From NCBI RefSeq assembly GCF_013032445.1, contig NZ_WQCA01000010.1, positions 62,001-126,000 of the forward strand: a stretch of 64,000 nt of DNA, in the 5' to 3' direction. Positions 45,332 through 53,600 of this stretch are shown piece after piece (within the stretch, counting starts at the first letter, position 1; the number at the start of each line of letters is the position of its first letter). The notes beneath the pieces were generated by a model. It saw only the letters and a program-made list of their open reading frames with translations. It did no database searches and was not told where the DNA came from. The position numbers were made by a program, and so were the translations under genes. Origin of the DNA: Ruegeria arenilitoris. GTDB taxonomy: Bacteria > Pseudomonadota > Alphaproteobacteria > Rhodobacterales > Rhodobacteraceae.

Positions 45332-46027
45332 TCAACTCACTGCGGCATCAAATCTGTATTGGTGCAGCTGCGCCCCGTTGTCGCGCAGCCAACGCCTCTG
45401 ATCGCGGTAATCTCCGAAAACCCGTTCGACCTGCGCCCAGAACGCTGGCGAGTGGTTCATTTCAACAAGATGCGCCACCTCATGCGCGGCGACGTAGTGC
45501 AGGATCTCGGACGGTGCGAGGATCAGCCGCCATGAGAACATCAGCCCGCCGGCCGAGCTGCACGACCCCCAGCGCGACCGCGTATCACGGATGGTCAGGC
45601 TGGAATACGACCGACCCAGCATGGCCGCGTAATCGTCGCAGGCCCCAGTCAGACGATCCCGCGCCAATTCCTTTAGAAATCGAGCCAACCGCCGCGTCTC
45701 GGCGCCTGTCGGCACAGCGATCTCATCACCTTGTAGCAGAACACGGCGCCCCTTTGCCGGTACGATTCGCCGCTCCACACCTTCGATGGGGATGGTCTGG
45801 CCGAACTGAACAACGGCCGGATCGGGGCGGTCCTGCAAATGCTGGCGAATCCACTCTTCCTTTGTGTGGGCAAAACTCAGCGCCTCAGACTCGGGCACGC
45901 CCTGCGGGTAGGTCAACGTAACCCGCCCATCCAACTGGGAAATCCGCAGGCTGATCCGCCGCGCCCGCGCCGATTTGCGCAACGTCAGCGGCACCGGAGG
46001 CCTCCCGGGCAGTGCGTGATCTCCCAT
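45332..46027 (-). CDS. YgjP-type (M48-like) metallopeptidase
   Basis: The 231-aa protein matches the YgjP/WLM family: SLTIRDTRSRWGSCSSAGGLMFSWRLILAP followed by the zinc motif HEVAHLVEMNHSPAFWAQVERVFGDY (HExxH plus a third ligand). E. coli YgjP was reported to act on UTP, and the true substrate of most members is open. An AGGAGATAC element lies upstream of the ATG at 46027; other in-frame starts lie up to 66 bases earlier. Confidence 0.8.
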   Translation of the reverse strand: MGDHALPGRPPVPLTLRKSARARRISLRISQLDGRVTLTYPQGVPESEALSFAHTKEEWIRQHLQDRPDPAVVQFGQTIPIEGVERRIVPAKGRRVLLQGDEIAVPTGAETRRLARFLKELARDRLTGACDDYAAMLGRSYSSLTIRDTRSRWGSCSSAGGLMFSWRLILAPSEILHYVAAHEVAHLVEMNHSPAFWAQVERVFGDYRDQRRWLRDNGAQLHQYRFDAAVS

Positions 46028-46127
46028 ATGCCTGTATCTCCTGCTCAAAGGCTTTGACAGTGCCTGCTGCATGTGGCACGTGACCTGAATCATTATTACG
46101 ACTCACCTGATATCAAGGGGATTTGAC

Positions 46128-46454
46128 ATGCCCAAGGAAGAATGGGGCGTAAAGCGTGTTTGCCCGACAACCGGCAAGCGGTTTTACGACCTGAACAAGG
46201 ACCCGATCATCAGCCCCTACACTGGCGAGATCGTGGAGCTTGAGACCGGTAAAAGCCGGATGATCGCTGCGGATGCGGAAGACGCCGCCTCGGCTAAAGC
46301 GCGCAAAGACGCTTCGGAAGAGGATCTGGTTCTGGATGATGACGACAATGTCGATGTCGATCTGGACGACGATCTGCTGGACGATGATGACGACGACAAT
46401 GATAACGTTTCGCTCGACGATATCACCGACATGTCGTCGGAAGACGAAAACTAA
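46128..46454 (+). CDS. FYDLN-acid protein (TIGR02300 type)
   Basis: The 108-aa protein opens with WGVKRVCPTTGKRFYDLNKDPIISPYTG, the mark of the TIGR02300 family of alphaproteobacteria. A highly acidic tail of aspartates follows (residues about 68-108). Function is unknown; the acidic tail suggests binding to a basic partner or cation. It stands alone between a metallopeptidase and tRNA-Ala. Confidence 0.85.
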   Translation: MPKEEWGVKRVCPTTGKRFYDLNKDPIISPYTGEIVELETGKSRMIAADAEDAASAKARKDASEEDLVLDDDDNVDVDLDDDLLDDDDDDNDNVSLDDITDMSSEDEN

Positions 46455-46595
46455 AACCGGCCAGAGGCGGCCCCACGCCGCCTCATGCCCACCCCGGACG
46501 CGGGACGAAACTTTTTGGCAAATTCCAATTTTTGGACTTGCGCTCAACGCCACCGTCTCATAAACGTCCGTCCACTGCTTCGGCAGTACCTGGAA

Positions 46596-46671
<76 letters not shown>

Positions 46672-46761
46672 AAATTTATCAAGAAAAACCTTGTTTCATT
46701 GGCCTTCGTAGGCCTTTGGGTCCGGTTGTCCCCTGTATTTCCCCTGGATAACTGCGTATAG

Positions 46762-47070
46762 CCGCCCCTTCTTCGGTTTTTTGCGGGAACCTTCAGCCCC
46801 TCTCTCCGCCATAGTCGTTCGACACGGCCATCTCTGACCGACCAACCTGCCTCTCTGAGCAAGGCCGCAATCCGACGATAGCCGTATCGACCATACTGCC
46901 TGGCCAATTCGATCATGACGGCAACCAACCGATCCTCATCGACACGGCCTCTCGGGATGTGCCTCTGTGTGGAACGATGTTGTCCCAGCACGCGACAGGC
47001 CCTGCGCTCCAACACTTTGAACTGGCGACGCACATGTTCGATGCAGGCGCAACGGCGAGCGGGGCTCAGA
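46762..47070 (-). pseudogene. IS3 orfB remnant (N-terminal part of transposase)
   Basis: The frame reads SPARRCACIEHVRRQFKVLERRACRVLG and continues through YGYRRIAALLREAGW to WRREGLKVP, the HTH_21 part of IS3 OrfB. After that a frameshift at the AAAAAA run near 46790 and a truncation remove the whole integrase core. No transposition activity is possible. Confidence 0.7.
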
Positions 47071-47394
47071 AGTTTCCCTTTGCAGCCTCCGTCAAGATCA
47101 GCTTGTCGAGTGTCAGGTCTGACACAGCTCGCCTCAGCCGATCATTTTCCTTCTGAAGCCGCTTCAGTTCCTTCAATTGATCTACATCCCTTCCGCATTC
47201 GCCGTTGGGATCAAACCAATGGCGCCTTCAAAGGCTCATTGCTTGCGCCATCGGTAGCAGGACTGTTCAACAACACCAATCTGTCTGATTGCATCCAGCC
47301 GGGGCATGCCTTGCCCCATCAGCACCTCGACCTGCCGTAACTTCGAGACAATCTCTTCCGGCTTCATCTGCGCAGGCTTGATCTTGTTTGCCAT
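47066..47394 (-). pseudogene. IS3 orfA remnant (transposase helix-turn-helix subunit)
   Basis: From ATG 47394 the frame reads MANKIKPAQMKPEEIVSKL and reaches YRWRKQ, then a TGA at 47236. Skipping about 41 bases between two AATG words restores the usual continuation DQLKELKRLQKENDRLRRAV to a TGA at 47066. The broken protein is therefore a typical IS3 OrfA with a leucine-zipper tail, now inactive. Confidence 0.7.
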
Positions 47395-47437
47395 TCTTGA
47401 TCCTCCCTTTCCTAAACATAGCGGTGGACCAGTTCAG

Positions 47438-47695
47438 ATGGGGAGGCGCAGCGGGATGCAGATGCATCTGGCCGAAAGAAACCTGGAAGTCGCGTTCAAA
47501 CATGGTGAGACGATCAACCCGGTCGAGCGTGGCCATATCGCCTTTCGCACCGACGACATCGAGGCGTTCAAGAAGCTGTTGGACGATAATGGCATTCCCT
47601 ATTCAGACTATGGCACCGCTTTCGCAAAAGAATGGCATCAACTCTTCTTCCACGACTCCGAAGGCAATATCATCGAAGTCCAACAAGCGGTGTGA
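47438..47695 (+). pseudogene. VOC/glyoxalase-family protein, 5' part lost
   Basis: Only the C-terminal part of a vicinal-oxygen-chelate protein remains: AERNLEVAFKHGETINPVERGHIAFRTDDIEAFKKLLDDNGIPYSDYGTA, then QLFFHDSEGNIIEVQQ with the metal-ligand Glu. A normal member has about 125 residues; about 85 are left. The coding sequence begins exactly where the IS3 end stops (47436), so insertion or a later deletion removed the 5' third. An in-frame ATG remains but no ribosome site is evident. Confidence 0.75.
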
Positions 47696-47714
47696 CTAAC
47701 GTCGGAGGCACGCA

Positions 47715-48182
47715 TTGAAACAGGCCGTACTGGTTGTCGATGTCCAGCCCAGCTTTGACCCGCCGGATTGGCTGGTCGAGCGCAGCCAGTTGCTGGCGTC
47801 GCATTTCCCCTCCATCGCTACGGTCGAACGCCATGACGAGGCGAAGGTACCCTTTTTCCGACAGCTTGGCTGGAAGCCCCGCTCGGTCGATGACAGCCTT
47901 GTTCAGGCCGACCGCACCATTCTGAAATACGGCTACGGCCCTCCGACCGAGGTGATCACCCAGTTTCACAACTGGAAGGTCGACCGCGTTTTGGTCTGCG
48001 GCATTCAGGCTGATACCTGCGTTCTGGCCGCTGGTTTCGCTTTATTTGACGCGGGCCTGCAACCGACCATAATTGCAGATACGGTCGTCGGGTCTTCGTT
48101 GGATCGTAGCGGTAAGCTGGGCGTGGACCTATGGCGGCATCATTTTGGCCAGGTGATTGAGAAGCACTCGGATATATTGTGA
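47715..48182 (+). CDS. Isochorismatase-family cysteine hydrolase
   Basis: The 155-aa protein has the catalytic triad pattern of the family: Asp in VLVVDVQPSF, Lys in ILKYGYG, and Cys in VCGIQADTCVLAAGFALFDAG. Members hydrolyse amides such as nicotinamide or ureides. The start is TTG at 47715 with GGAGG upstream and no nearby ATG. It lies 19 bases after the truncated VOC gene. Substrate unknown. Confidence 0.82.
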   Translation: MKQAVLVVDVQPSFDPPDWLVERSQLLASHFPSIATVERHDEAKVPFFRQLGWKPRSVDDSLVQADRTILKYGYGPPTEVITQFHNWKVDRVLVCGIQADTCVLAAGFALFDAGLQPTIIADTVVGSSLDRSGKLGVDLWRHHFGQVIEKHSDIL

Positions 48183-48221
48183 CGGCGCAATCCCTGTCCG
48201 TATTGGAGAGGAGACCCCATT

Positions 48222-48740
48222 GTGACCTCAAAACGTATTTTTGGAAAAGCGGCCATTGTATTTCTGTTGGCTGGATATCTTACACCGGCAAATGCGGATG
48301 GCTTTTCGCTAACCGGTCAGTATGAGGGTATGTATGCCTGCGACAGCACCACGGGTGGTGTACCGTCAAGCTGGGCTGATCCGATGCGTGCCGGAATTGT
48401 TCAGGACGGGGATCGCATTTCCATCGACCTGCTATACACCGACAAACAAGAGCTTGGGGCCGAGTACTCGCTCTACACCGGTTCGATTGCTCTGGCACCT
48501 GATGGCAAACTGGTCAGCGGGTATTTTGAATCCTGTGGCGGCACCTTTCCTTCAAAGGAGCTCGCCCGGTTGTTCCCCGCCGCCACGGATACGGCGTTCA
48601 GCTTTTCGGTCACCAGCGTCTGGGCTTCGGATCAAGTGCCGAACCTTCCCGGACTGACCGTCCAGACCTGCACGTGGAGCCTGAAACGGGTGTCCACGGA
48701 AACCCCCAAAGTGAGGCCGTGCGAGACGGCGGATCGCTAG
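48222..48740 (+). CDS. Secreted hypothetical protein (172 aa)
   Basis: A signal peptide (IFGKAAIVFLLAGYLTPANA) leads a mature domain with beta pattern (LTGQYEGMYACDSTT, SLYTGSIALAPDGKLVSGYFESCGGTF). Cysteines at about 40, 107, 150 and 168 could form disulfides in the periplasm. The start is GTG at 48222 with GGAGAGGAGA upstream. A strong hairpin follows the gene. No family is recognised. Confidence 0.62.
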   Translation: MTSKRIFGKAAIVFLLAGYLTPANADGFSLTGQYEGMYACDSTTGGVPSSWADPMRAGIVQDGDRISIDLLYTDKQELGAEYSLYTGSIALAPDGKLVSGYFESCGGTFPSKELARLFPAATDTAFSFSVTSVWASDQVPNLPGLTVQTCTWSLKRVSTETPKVRPCETADR

Positions 48741-48751
48741 GCTAAATTTCC

Positions 48752-48780
48752 CATCTGGACTTATTTGTTAAGTCCAGATG
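48752..48780 (+). terminator. Strong hairpin after the secreted protein gene
   Basis: CATCTGGACTT and AAGTCCAGATG are perfect 11-bp arms around 7 bases, followed by TTT. It lies 11 bases after the stop codon. Confidence 0.75.
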
Positions 48781-48887
48781 TTTAAATTGGATCCAAAGCT
48801 CCCATATAGCGCCCAATCTCGCAACTTAACCGTGCCTGAGCGGGTAATCAGACCCCGGCAGGCCCCCAGTCAAACAGGATGGTCCCG

Positions 48888-50117
48888 ATGAATTTTATTC
48901 TACGCGGTAGCCTGGTTACTCAAATCATCATCGGCCTTGTGGCCGGTGCCCTTCTTGCCACCCTCTGGCCTGCCGCTGGTTCGGCTGTTGGTCTGTTGGG
49001 TGATTTCTTTGTAGACGCGCTGAAAGCCGTCGCACCCGTGCTGGTGCTGATCCTTGTCTGCGCCGCAATCACCAACCATAAAAAGGACAGCGAAGCCCGT
49101 ATGGGGCCCGTGGTTCTGCTGTATATCCTCGGCACCTTTGCGGCTGCATTGGTTGCGGTGGCGGCCAGCTATATGTTCCCGGTTACGCTGCACTTGACGG
49201 GAACACCGGAACTGATGGACGCCCCGGACGGTCTGGCCGAAGTGGTGAAAAACATCCTGCTGAAGATCGTGGACAACCCGGTGAATGCACTGGCGCAGGC
49301 CAACTATATCGGCATTCTCGCCTGGGCTGTCGGACTTGGGCTGGTCTTCCGCCACGCAAGTGACTCGACCAAAACGCTGATGTCCGATCTGGACGGTGCG
49401 ATCACCAAGATCGTGGCGGCCATCATCCGCGTCGCCCCCATCGGCATCTTTGGCATCGTGGCCTCGACCATTGCGGAAACCGGATTTGAAACGCTCGCAA
49501 GCTATGGTCACCTGTTGCTGGTTCTGATCGGCTGTATGGCATTCATGGCGCTGGTCGTGAACCCGCTGATCGTGTTCCTGCGCATTCGCAAGAACCCCTA
49601 TCCGCTGGTCTTTACCTGCCTGCGGGAATCCGGGATCACCGCGTTCTTCATGCGCAGCTCGGCCGCCAACATTCCGGTCAACATGGAACTGTGCCGCCGC
49701 ATGAACCTGGATGAAGAAACTTACTCAGTCACCATCCCCATCGGCGCCACGATCAACATGGCCGGTGCCGCGATCACCATCACAGTGATGACGCTTGCGA
49801 CCGTGCACACCATGGGCATACAGGTCGACTTCCTTTCGGCGTTGTTCCTAAGCATCATCGCGTCGATTGCCGCCACCGGAGCCTCGGGCGTAGCGGGCGG
49901 GTCACTTTTGCTGATCCCGATGGCGGCCAGCCTGTTCAGCATCGACAACGCAACGGCCATGCAGGTGGTCAGCATCGGCTTTATCATAGGCGTGCTGCAG
50001 GACTCTGCTGAAACCGGGCTGAACTCGTCCACCGACGTGCTATTCACTGCAGCCGGGTCGTATAAGCGTGGCGATCCGTACCCGCGGAAACTGCCGATGG
50101 AAGAGGTCCCCGCCTAG
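48888..50117 (+). CDS. sstT: Serine/threonine:sodium symporter SstT
   Basis: SstT (409 aa) imports serine and threonine with sodium. It is a DAACS family carrier: [23 protein letters not shown] starts the first helix. [20 protein letters not shown] and [24 protein letters not shown] form the re-entrant substrate loops, and [22 protein letters not shown] follows. ATG 48888 is preferred to one nine bases earlier because AGGA lies eight bases upstream. Length is normal. Confidence 0.93.
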   Translation: MNFILRGSLVTQIIIGLVAGALLATLWPAAGSAVGLLGDFFVDALKAVAPVLVLILVCAAITNHKKDSEARMGPVVLLYILGTFAAALVAVAASYMFPVTLHLTGTPELMDAPDGLAEVVKNILLKIVDNPVNALAQANYIGILAWAVGLGLVFRHASDSTKTLMSDLDGAITKIVAAIIRVAPIGIFGIVASTIAETGFETLASYGHLLLVLIGCMAFMALVVNPLIVFLRIRKNPYPLVFTCLRESGITAFFMRSSAANIPVNMELCRRMNLDEETYSVTIPIGATINMAGAAITITVMTLATVHTMGIQVDFLSALFLSIIASIAATGASGVAGGSLLLIPMAASLFSIDNATAMQVVSIGFIIGVLQDSAETGLNSSTDVLFTAAGSYKRGDPYPRKLPMEEVPA

Positions 50118-50134
50118 GCGACCTCAATCACAAT

Positions 50135-50169
50135 ACCCCACAACCGTGTTTATTCGGCGGTTGTGGGGT
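50135..50169. terminator. Hairpin closing sstT and overlapping the convergent gene's end
   Basis: ACCCCACAACCG and CGGTTGTGGGGT form perfect 12-bp arms. The right arm contains the last codons of the minus-strand regulator (stop at 50150). It probably ends sstT transcription. Confidence 0.65.
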
Positions 50170-51472
50170 TTCCGCTGCTCCACCCCGCGGCGCGCATCGC
50201 TGCTGTCAGATCCTGAACCGGCGCCGGGTCGGCGAACACGCGGGTTTTCAAAGCTTCCAATGGAAAATTTGGCCAGGTTTCTTCAAAGACTTCGGCCAGC
50301 CTGCGCGCTTCGGCCTGATCGCCTTTGTTCCAATGCGCGGCAATCAGATACGCTGTGGATATCGGGCCAAAGGGACCGCCGCTTGCAATTGTATCTTCAT
50401 AGGTCCGGATCGTCGCGGCATACTCACCGGTATGAAACTGCGCCGCGCCCAGTGCATTTCCGGCCACTGATCCACCGCTGTCTTTAGCCAAAGTCCGGTA
50501 GCGTTCAGCATGGGAAAGAACACGCTCGAAATCGAGGGTGTAGAGCGAAATCAGGGCGTCAAACTCAGCAATGTGGGGATCGTCAGGTGCCATATCGGTC
50601 GCGCGTTTCGTCAGATTGACCGCCTTGTTGAAGCTGCCAGTCGCGAATTCGAACCACGCGCGCGCTGACAAGGCCCAAGGCGCATCTGGAGCCAGCTCAA
50701 TCGCGTGGGCACTGTTGTCACCCGCCGTTGCAAGCAATTCACCTTCAATGGGGCGCCCGAATTGCAGGATAGCCAGCATTGTTTCAACCTGAGCCGCGCC
50801 CGCATAACCGCAATAATACAAAGGGTCCCGCTCAATCGCCGTTTCAAAGACCAGCAAGGCCGGGCGAAGGCGCGACAGGTCAACAACCGGGAAGATCAGA
50901 TCACGTCCCGAAGTGCACAGGTTCATCGCTTCAACCCGATTTGGAGAAACATCGTAGATCGAGGACTGATCCGTCGCTGGCAAAGTCGGGCTGGCTTCCT
51001 GCTGAAACGTAACCGCCATATAGGCACCAATGCACAGCAGGAGCGCTCCGACCAAAGCACCGACCACGAAGAACTTACGGCGCGTTTTCGGAGTTCCACC
51101 TACACCTGTTTGAAACTCTGGCGCGTAGCTACCCACCGGCAGCGAAATGACCACCGGATCATTTGCGCCCTCGCCCCCATAATATGCCTTGAGCTTGCGT
51201 CTGACCCGCCCCGCATCAACACGCACCACCCCTTCGCGTCTTGCCAGTTCGTCGGCGTCATATCCGTAAACGTCCATGGCTATCGTTTTTGCGCGGATGT
51301 CTTCAGTGCGCCCAGCCAAGGCCTCGTCCACGACATAGGACAGAAAAGACTGCATCCGCGCCGAGCCTTTGAAATCCTTCGAGGCCAGAACCCGATCCAG
51401 CGCTGTCCGGATCTGTTCCCTTGGGAACGACCCGGCATCCTTTTGCGGCACGTCATCGGTCGAGGAGGTCAA
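50150..51472 (-). CDS. Membrane-anchored winged-helix regulator with TPR-like sensor
   Basis: The 440-aa protein has an N-terminal winged-helix-type domain (about 18-100; SARMQSFLSYVVDEALAG...VVRVDAGRVRRKLKAYY), as in regulators with TolB/TPR sensors. One membrane helix (FFVVGALVGALLLCIGAYMAV, 134-154) follows. The rest is helical with TPR-like pairs (APWALSARAWFEFATGSFNKAVNLTKRATDMAPDDPHI). It would bind DNA in the cytoplasm and sense in the periplasm, like CadC. It is divergent from the sulfatase cluster, its likely target. Confidence 0.75.
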   Translation of the reverse strand: MTSSTDDVPQKDAGSFPREQIRTALDRVLASKDFKGSARMQSFLSYVVDEALAGRTEDIRAKTIAMDVYGYDADELARREGVVRVDAGRVRRKLKAYYGGEGANDPVVISLPVGSYAPEFQTGVGGTPKTRRKFFVVGALVGALLLCIGAYMAVTFQQEASPTLPATDQSSIYDVSPNRVEAMNLCTSGRDLIFPVVDLSRLRPALLVFETAIERDPLYYCGYAGAAQVETMLAILQFGRPIEGELLATAGDNSAHAIELAPDAPWALSARAWFEFATGSFNKAVNLTKRATDMAPDDPHIAEFDALISLYTLDFERVLSHAERYRTLAKDSGGSVAGNALGAAQFHTGEYAATIRTYEDTIASGGPFGPISTAYLIAAHWNKGDQAEARRLAEVFEETWPNFPLEALKTRVFADPAPVQDLTAAMRAAGWSSGNPTTAE

Positions 51473-51595
51473 GAACTATCCTTTCATGGCAAGGACTTGG
51501 CGGCATGTTGCTACGGTAGCATGCGGCTTATTACGTTCAAGGCTAATTCTTAGGCGGGCATGCTTGGACTACGAATCCAGCGAGTGCCACCTCCA

Positions 51596-51847
51596 ATGAC
51601 AGAAGACGCGTTCTTTGATGCACAGTTTCCCGGAACAGCCCATCGGCTGCGTGAATTACGGGCGCGGGACAAGGAATTCGACCAGATTTGCGCTGATTAC
51701 CACGAGGTCTTTTCGGAACTGGCCTTGGCCCCGCAAACGGCGGGCAGCACACAAACCCGATATCTCGCTGATCTGGCCGAAAGCGTCTCGGATTTACGCA
51801 ACAGCATCGAAAAGCGGTTGCAGGCCCCTGACCGCAACAATGAGTGA
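51596..51847 (+). CDS. Small hypothetical protein ahead of the sulfatases
   Basis: The 83-aa, charged, helical protein (AHRLRELRARDKEFDQICADYHEVFSEL) has no membrane segment. Its heptad-like pattern faintly resembles YdcH/DUF465 proteins, but I do not claim membership. It precedes the first sulfatase gene by 10 bases and so heads the probable operon. A longer frame from 51560 also exists; the ATG at 51596 is a guess, as no ribosome site is clear. Confidence 0.55.
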   Translation: MTEDAFFDAQFPGTAHRLRELRARDKEFDQICADYHEVFSELALAPQTAGSTQTRYLADLAESVSDLRNSIEKRLQAPDRNNE

Positions 51848-51857
51848 AAGGTTGATC

Positions 51858-53495
51858 ATGAAACTTCGTACCTTACTGCCCCTGTTGATCCTGACTGCCA
51901 GCCCTGCAGTTTCTCAGGACAGTCCAATCATTCACGACGGAGAGTTTGAGTATTTACGCGCACAATTCGGCGAGACCTGGGATGCACAGGACATCGAAAT
52001 CGACGCCAAGCTTGCCGAGATCCGCGCTGCGAACGGAGGCCAGCCCCCCAATTTTCTCTACATCCTGATCGATGACATCAGCTTTGGCCACATGGGTGAC
52101 CGCAAGCTGAACTACGTCACGGGGATCGAAACGCCGAACATCAACCAACTGGCGACCGAAGGCCTGTCGTTGATGCGTATGTATACCGAGCCTTCCTGTA
52201 CCCCCACACGAACAGCAATGCTGACGGGTCGTCATCCAGTGCGTGCAGGCGTCACCGAGGTCAAAGTGGCTTTGGTGGGCGAGGGTCTGGCGGCCAGCGA
52301 GGTCACTTTGCCCGAGGTACTGAAACAAGCGGGTTACTCTACCACTCATGTCGGCAAGTGGCATCAGGGCGATATCGAAGAAGCCTACCCTCACAATCAG
52401 GGATTTGACTGGGCTGCCTTCCCCTTGCATCAACAAGTCCAGCTGAGCCTCATGACCCCCGAGGCGATGCAGGCCAATGCCATGCTCGGCTATGTTCCCG
52501 AGGGCCAGAACAACCAATTCCTACTGGACGAGCGGTTCAAACCCTACGGTCTGGTCACCGGAGTCGAGGCCGAAGCCGGCGGGTTGGCACGCGAAGTCGA
52601 CATGGCTGCAGGCGAGGTCTGGACGCAGGCAAAATACGAAGAAATGAACCTGCGCTATCAACAGCAGGCGCTGGAACAACTCCAGCGCGTTGCGGCTGAG
52701 GACGAGCCGTTCTTCCTGCAATACTGGCCGCTTTATCCGCTGAACTTCGTCTACCCCGATCAGGCAATCTCGCGGAACGGCGGATTCCATGCGGACAAGC
52801 TGCAACTTTTGGACGGTTGGATCGGCGACGTGCTTGAGGCGCTCGACGAAACCGGAAAAGCAGACAATACGATCGTAATCGTCATGGCAGACAACGGCCT
52901 GATGTATCAGTTCGAGGGCACCTCTGGTCTGAACCAACTGATTTACCGCGGCGGCAAAACTCAGCACCTTGAAGGCGGCGTCCGAACAGATGCCTTTATC
53001 CGCTGGCCCAATGTCATCGAGCCCAACAGCGCAGCTGGCGACATCTTTCACGTCTCGGACATCTTCACCACGATGGCCCGGATCGCCGGGGCGACCGACT
53101 ATATCCCGCGCGACCGCGTGATTGACGGCATCGACCAGACCGCTCTGCTGCTGAACGGCGAAGGGCACGGGCGGCGCGACTATGTGTACGTCTATGAAGG
53201 TCCGGTGTTGCGGTCGGTCGTCAAGCAAGAGTTCAAGATGCACCTGCCCACGCCGGGCCAGCCCGGCGCTGCAGCCCCAACCTTCAACATCTATCGTGAC
53301 CCACGTGAGGAACACCCACTGGTCGGGTACTCTCTTTGGGCCGGAGCATCGTTTCAGGACATGATCAAACGCCACCAGAAAATGATTGCGAAATATCCGC
53401 ATTCGGAAATCGGCAAAGGCCAACCCTATGACGGGATTGAAAACCTGCGCCCGGAATCGGAACTGACACGAGACGTGTTCATGAGTTGGCAGTGA
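51858..53495 (+). CDS. Exported arylsulfatase 1 (formylglycine type)
   Basis: The 545-aa enzyme has a signal peptide (LLPLLILTASPAVSQ). Metal-binding D72-D73 lie in LIDDISFGHMG, and C114-T-P-T-R118 is the CxPxR sulfatase signature whose Cys is converted to formylglycine. THVGKWHQGD and VIVMADNGLMYQFEG add the other active-site residues. It should remove sulfate from an organic ester in the periplasm. It shares an N-terminal block (HDGEFEYLRAQFGETW...NGGQPPN) with the next gene. AAGG lies before the ATG at 51858. No maturase gene is in the window. Confidence 0.88.
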   Translation: MKLRTLLPLLILTASPAVSQDSPIIHDGEFEYLRAQFGETWDAQDIEIDAKLAEIRAANGGQPPNFLYILIDDISFGHMGDRKLNYVTGIETPNINQLATEGLSLMRMYTEPSCTPTRTAMLTGRHPVRAGVTEVKVALVGEGLAASEVTLPEVLKQAGYSTTHVGKWHQGDIEEAYPHNQGFDWAAFPLHQQVQLSLMTPEAMQANAMLGYVPEGQNNQFLLDERFKPYGLVTGVEAEAGGLAREVDMAAGEVWTQAKYEEMNLRYQQQALEQLQRVAAEDEPFFLQYWPLYPLNFVYPDQAISRNGGFHADKLQLLDGWIGDVLEALDETGKADNTIVIVMADNGLMYQFEGTSGLNQLIYRGGKTQHLEGGVRTDAFIRWPNVIEPNSAAGDIFHVSDIFTTMARIAGATDYIPRDRVIDGIDQTALLLNGEGHGRRDYVYVYEGPVLRSVVKQEFKMHLPTPGQPGAAAPTFNIYRDPREEHPLVGYSLWAGASFQDMIKRHQKMIAKYPHSEIGKGQPYDGIENLRPESELTRDVFMSWQ

Positions 53496-53600
53496 AGCAG
53501 GTCCGTAGAAATTTCTGCACAAATATCATAATGTTTTAATGTGAGGTCAGTTTTGCGGCATCAGTCGCAAGGCGCGTCTGACACCGGAGGGGGATGCGAA

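Larger units (their letters stand above)
46755..47436 (-). mobile_element. Decayed IS3-family element
   Basis: On the minus strand this holds remains of both IS3 transposase frames. One end looks intact: TGAACTGGTCCACC starts at 47436 and orfA begins 42 bases inside. The other end is missing: orfB stops matching near 46760 and the catalytic DDE region is absent. orfA is interrupted by about 41 extra bases with a stop, and orfB has a frameshift near 46790. The 84 bases between the tRNA and the element carry no gene. Confidence 0.75.
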
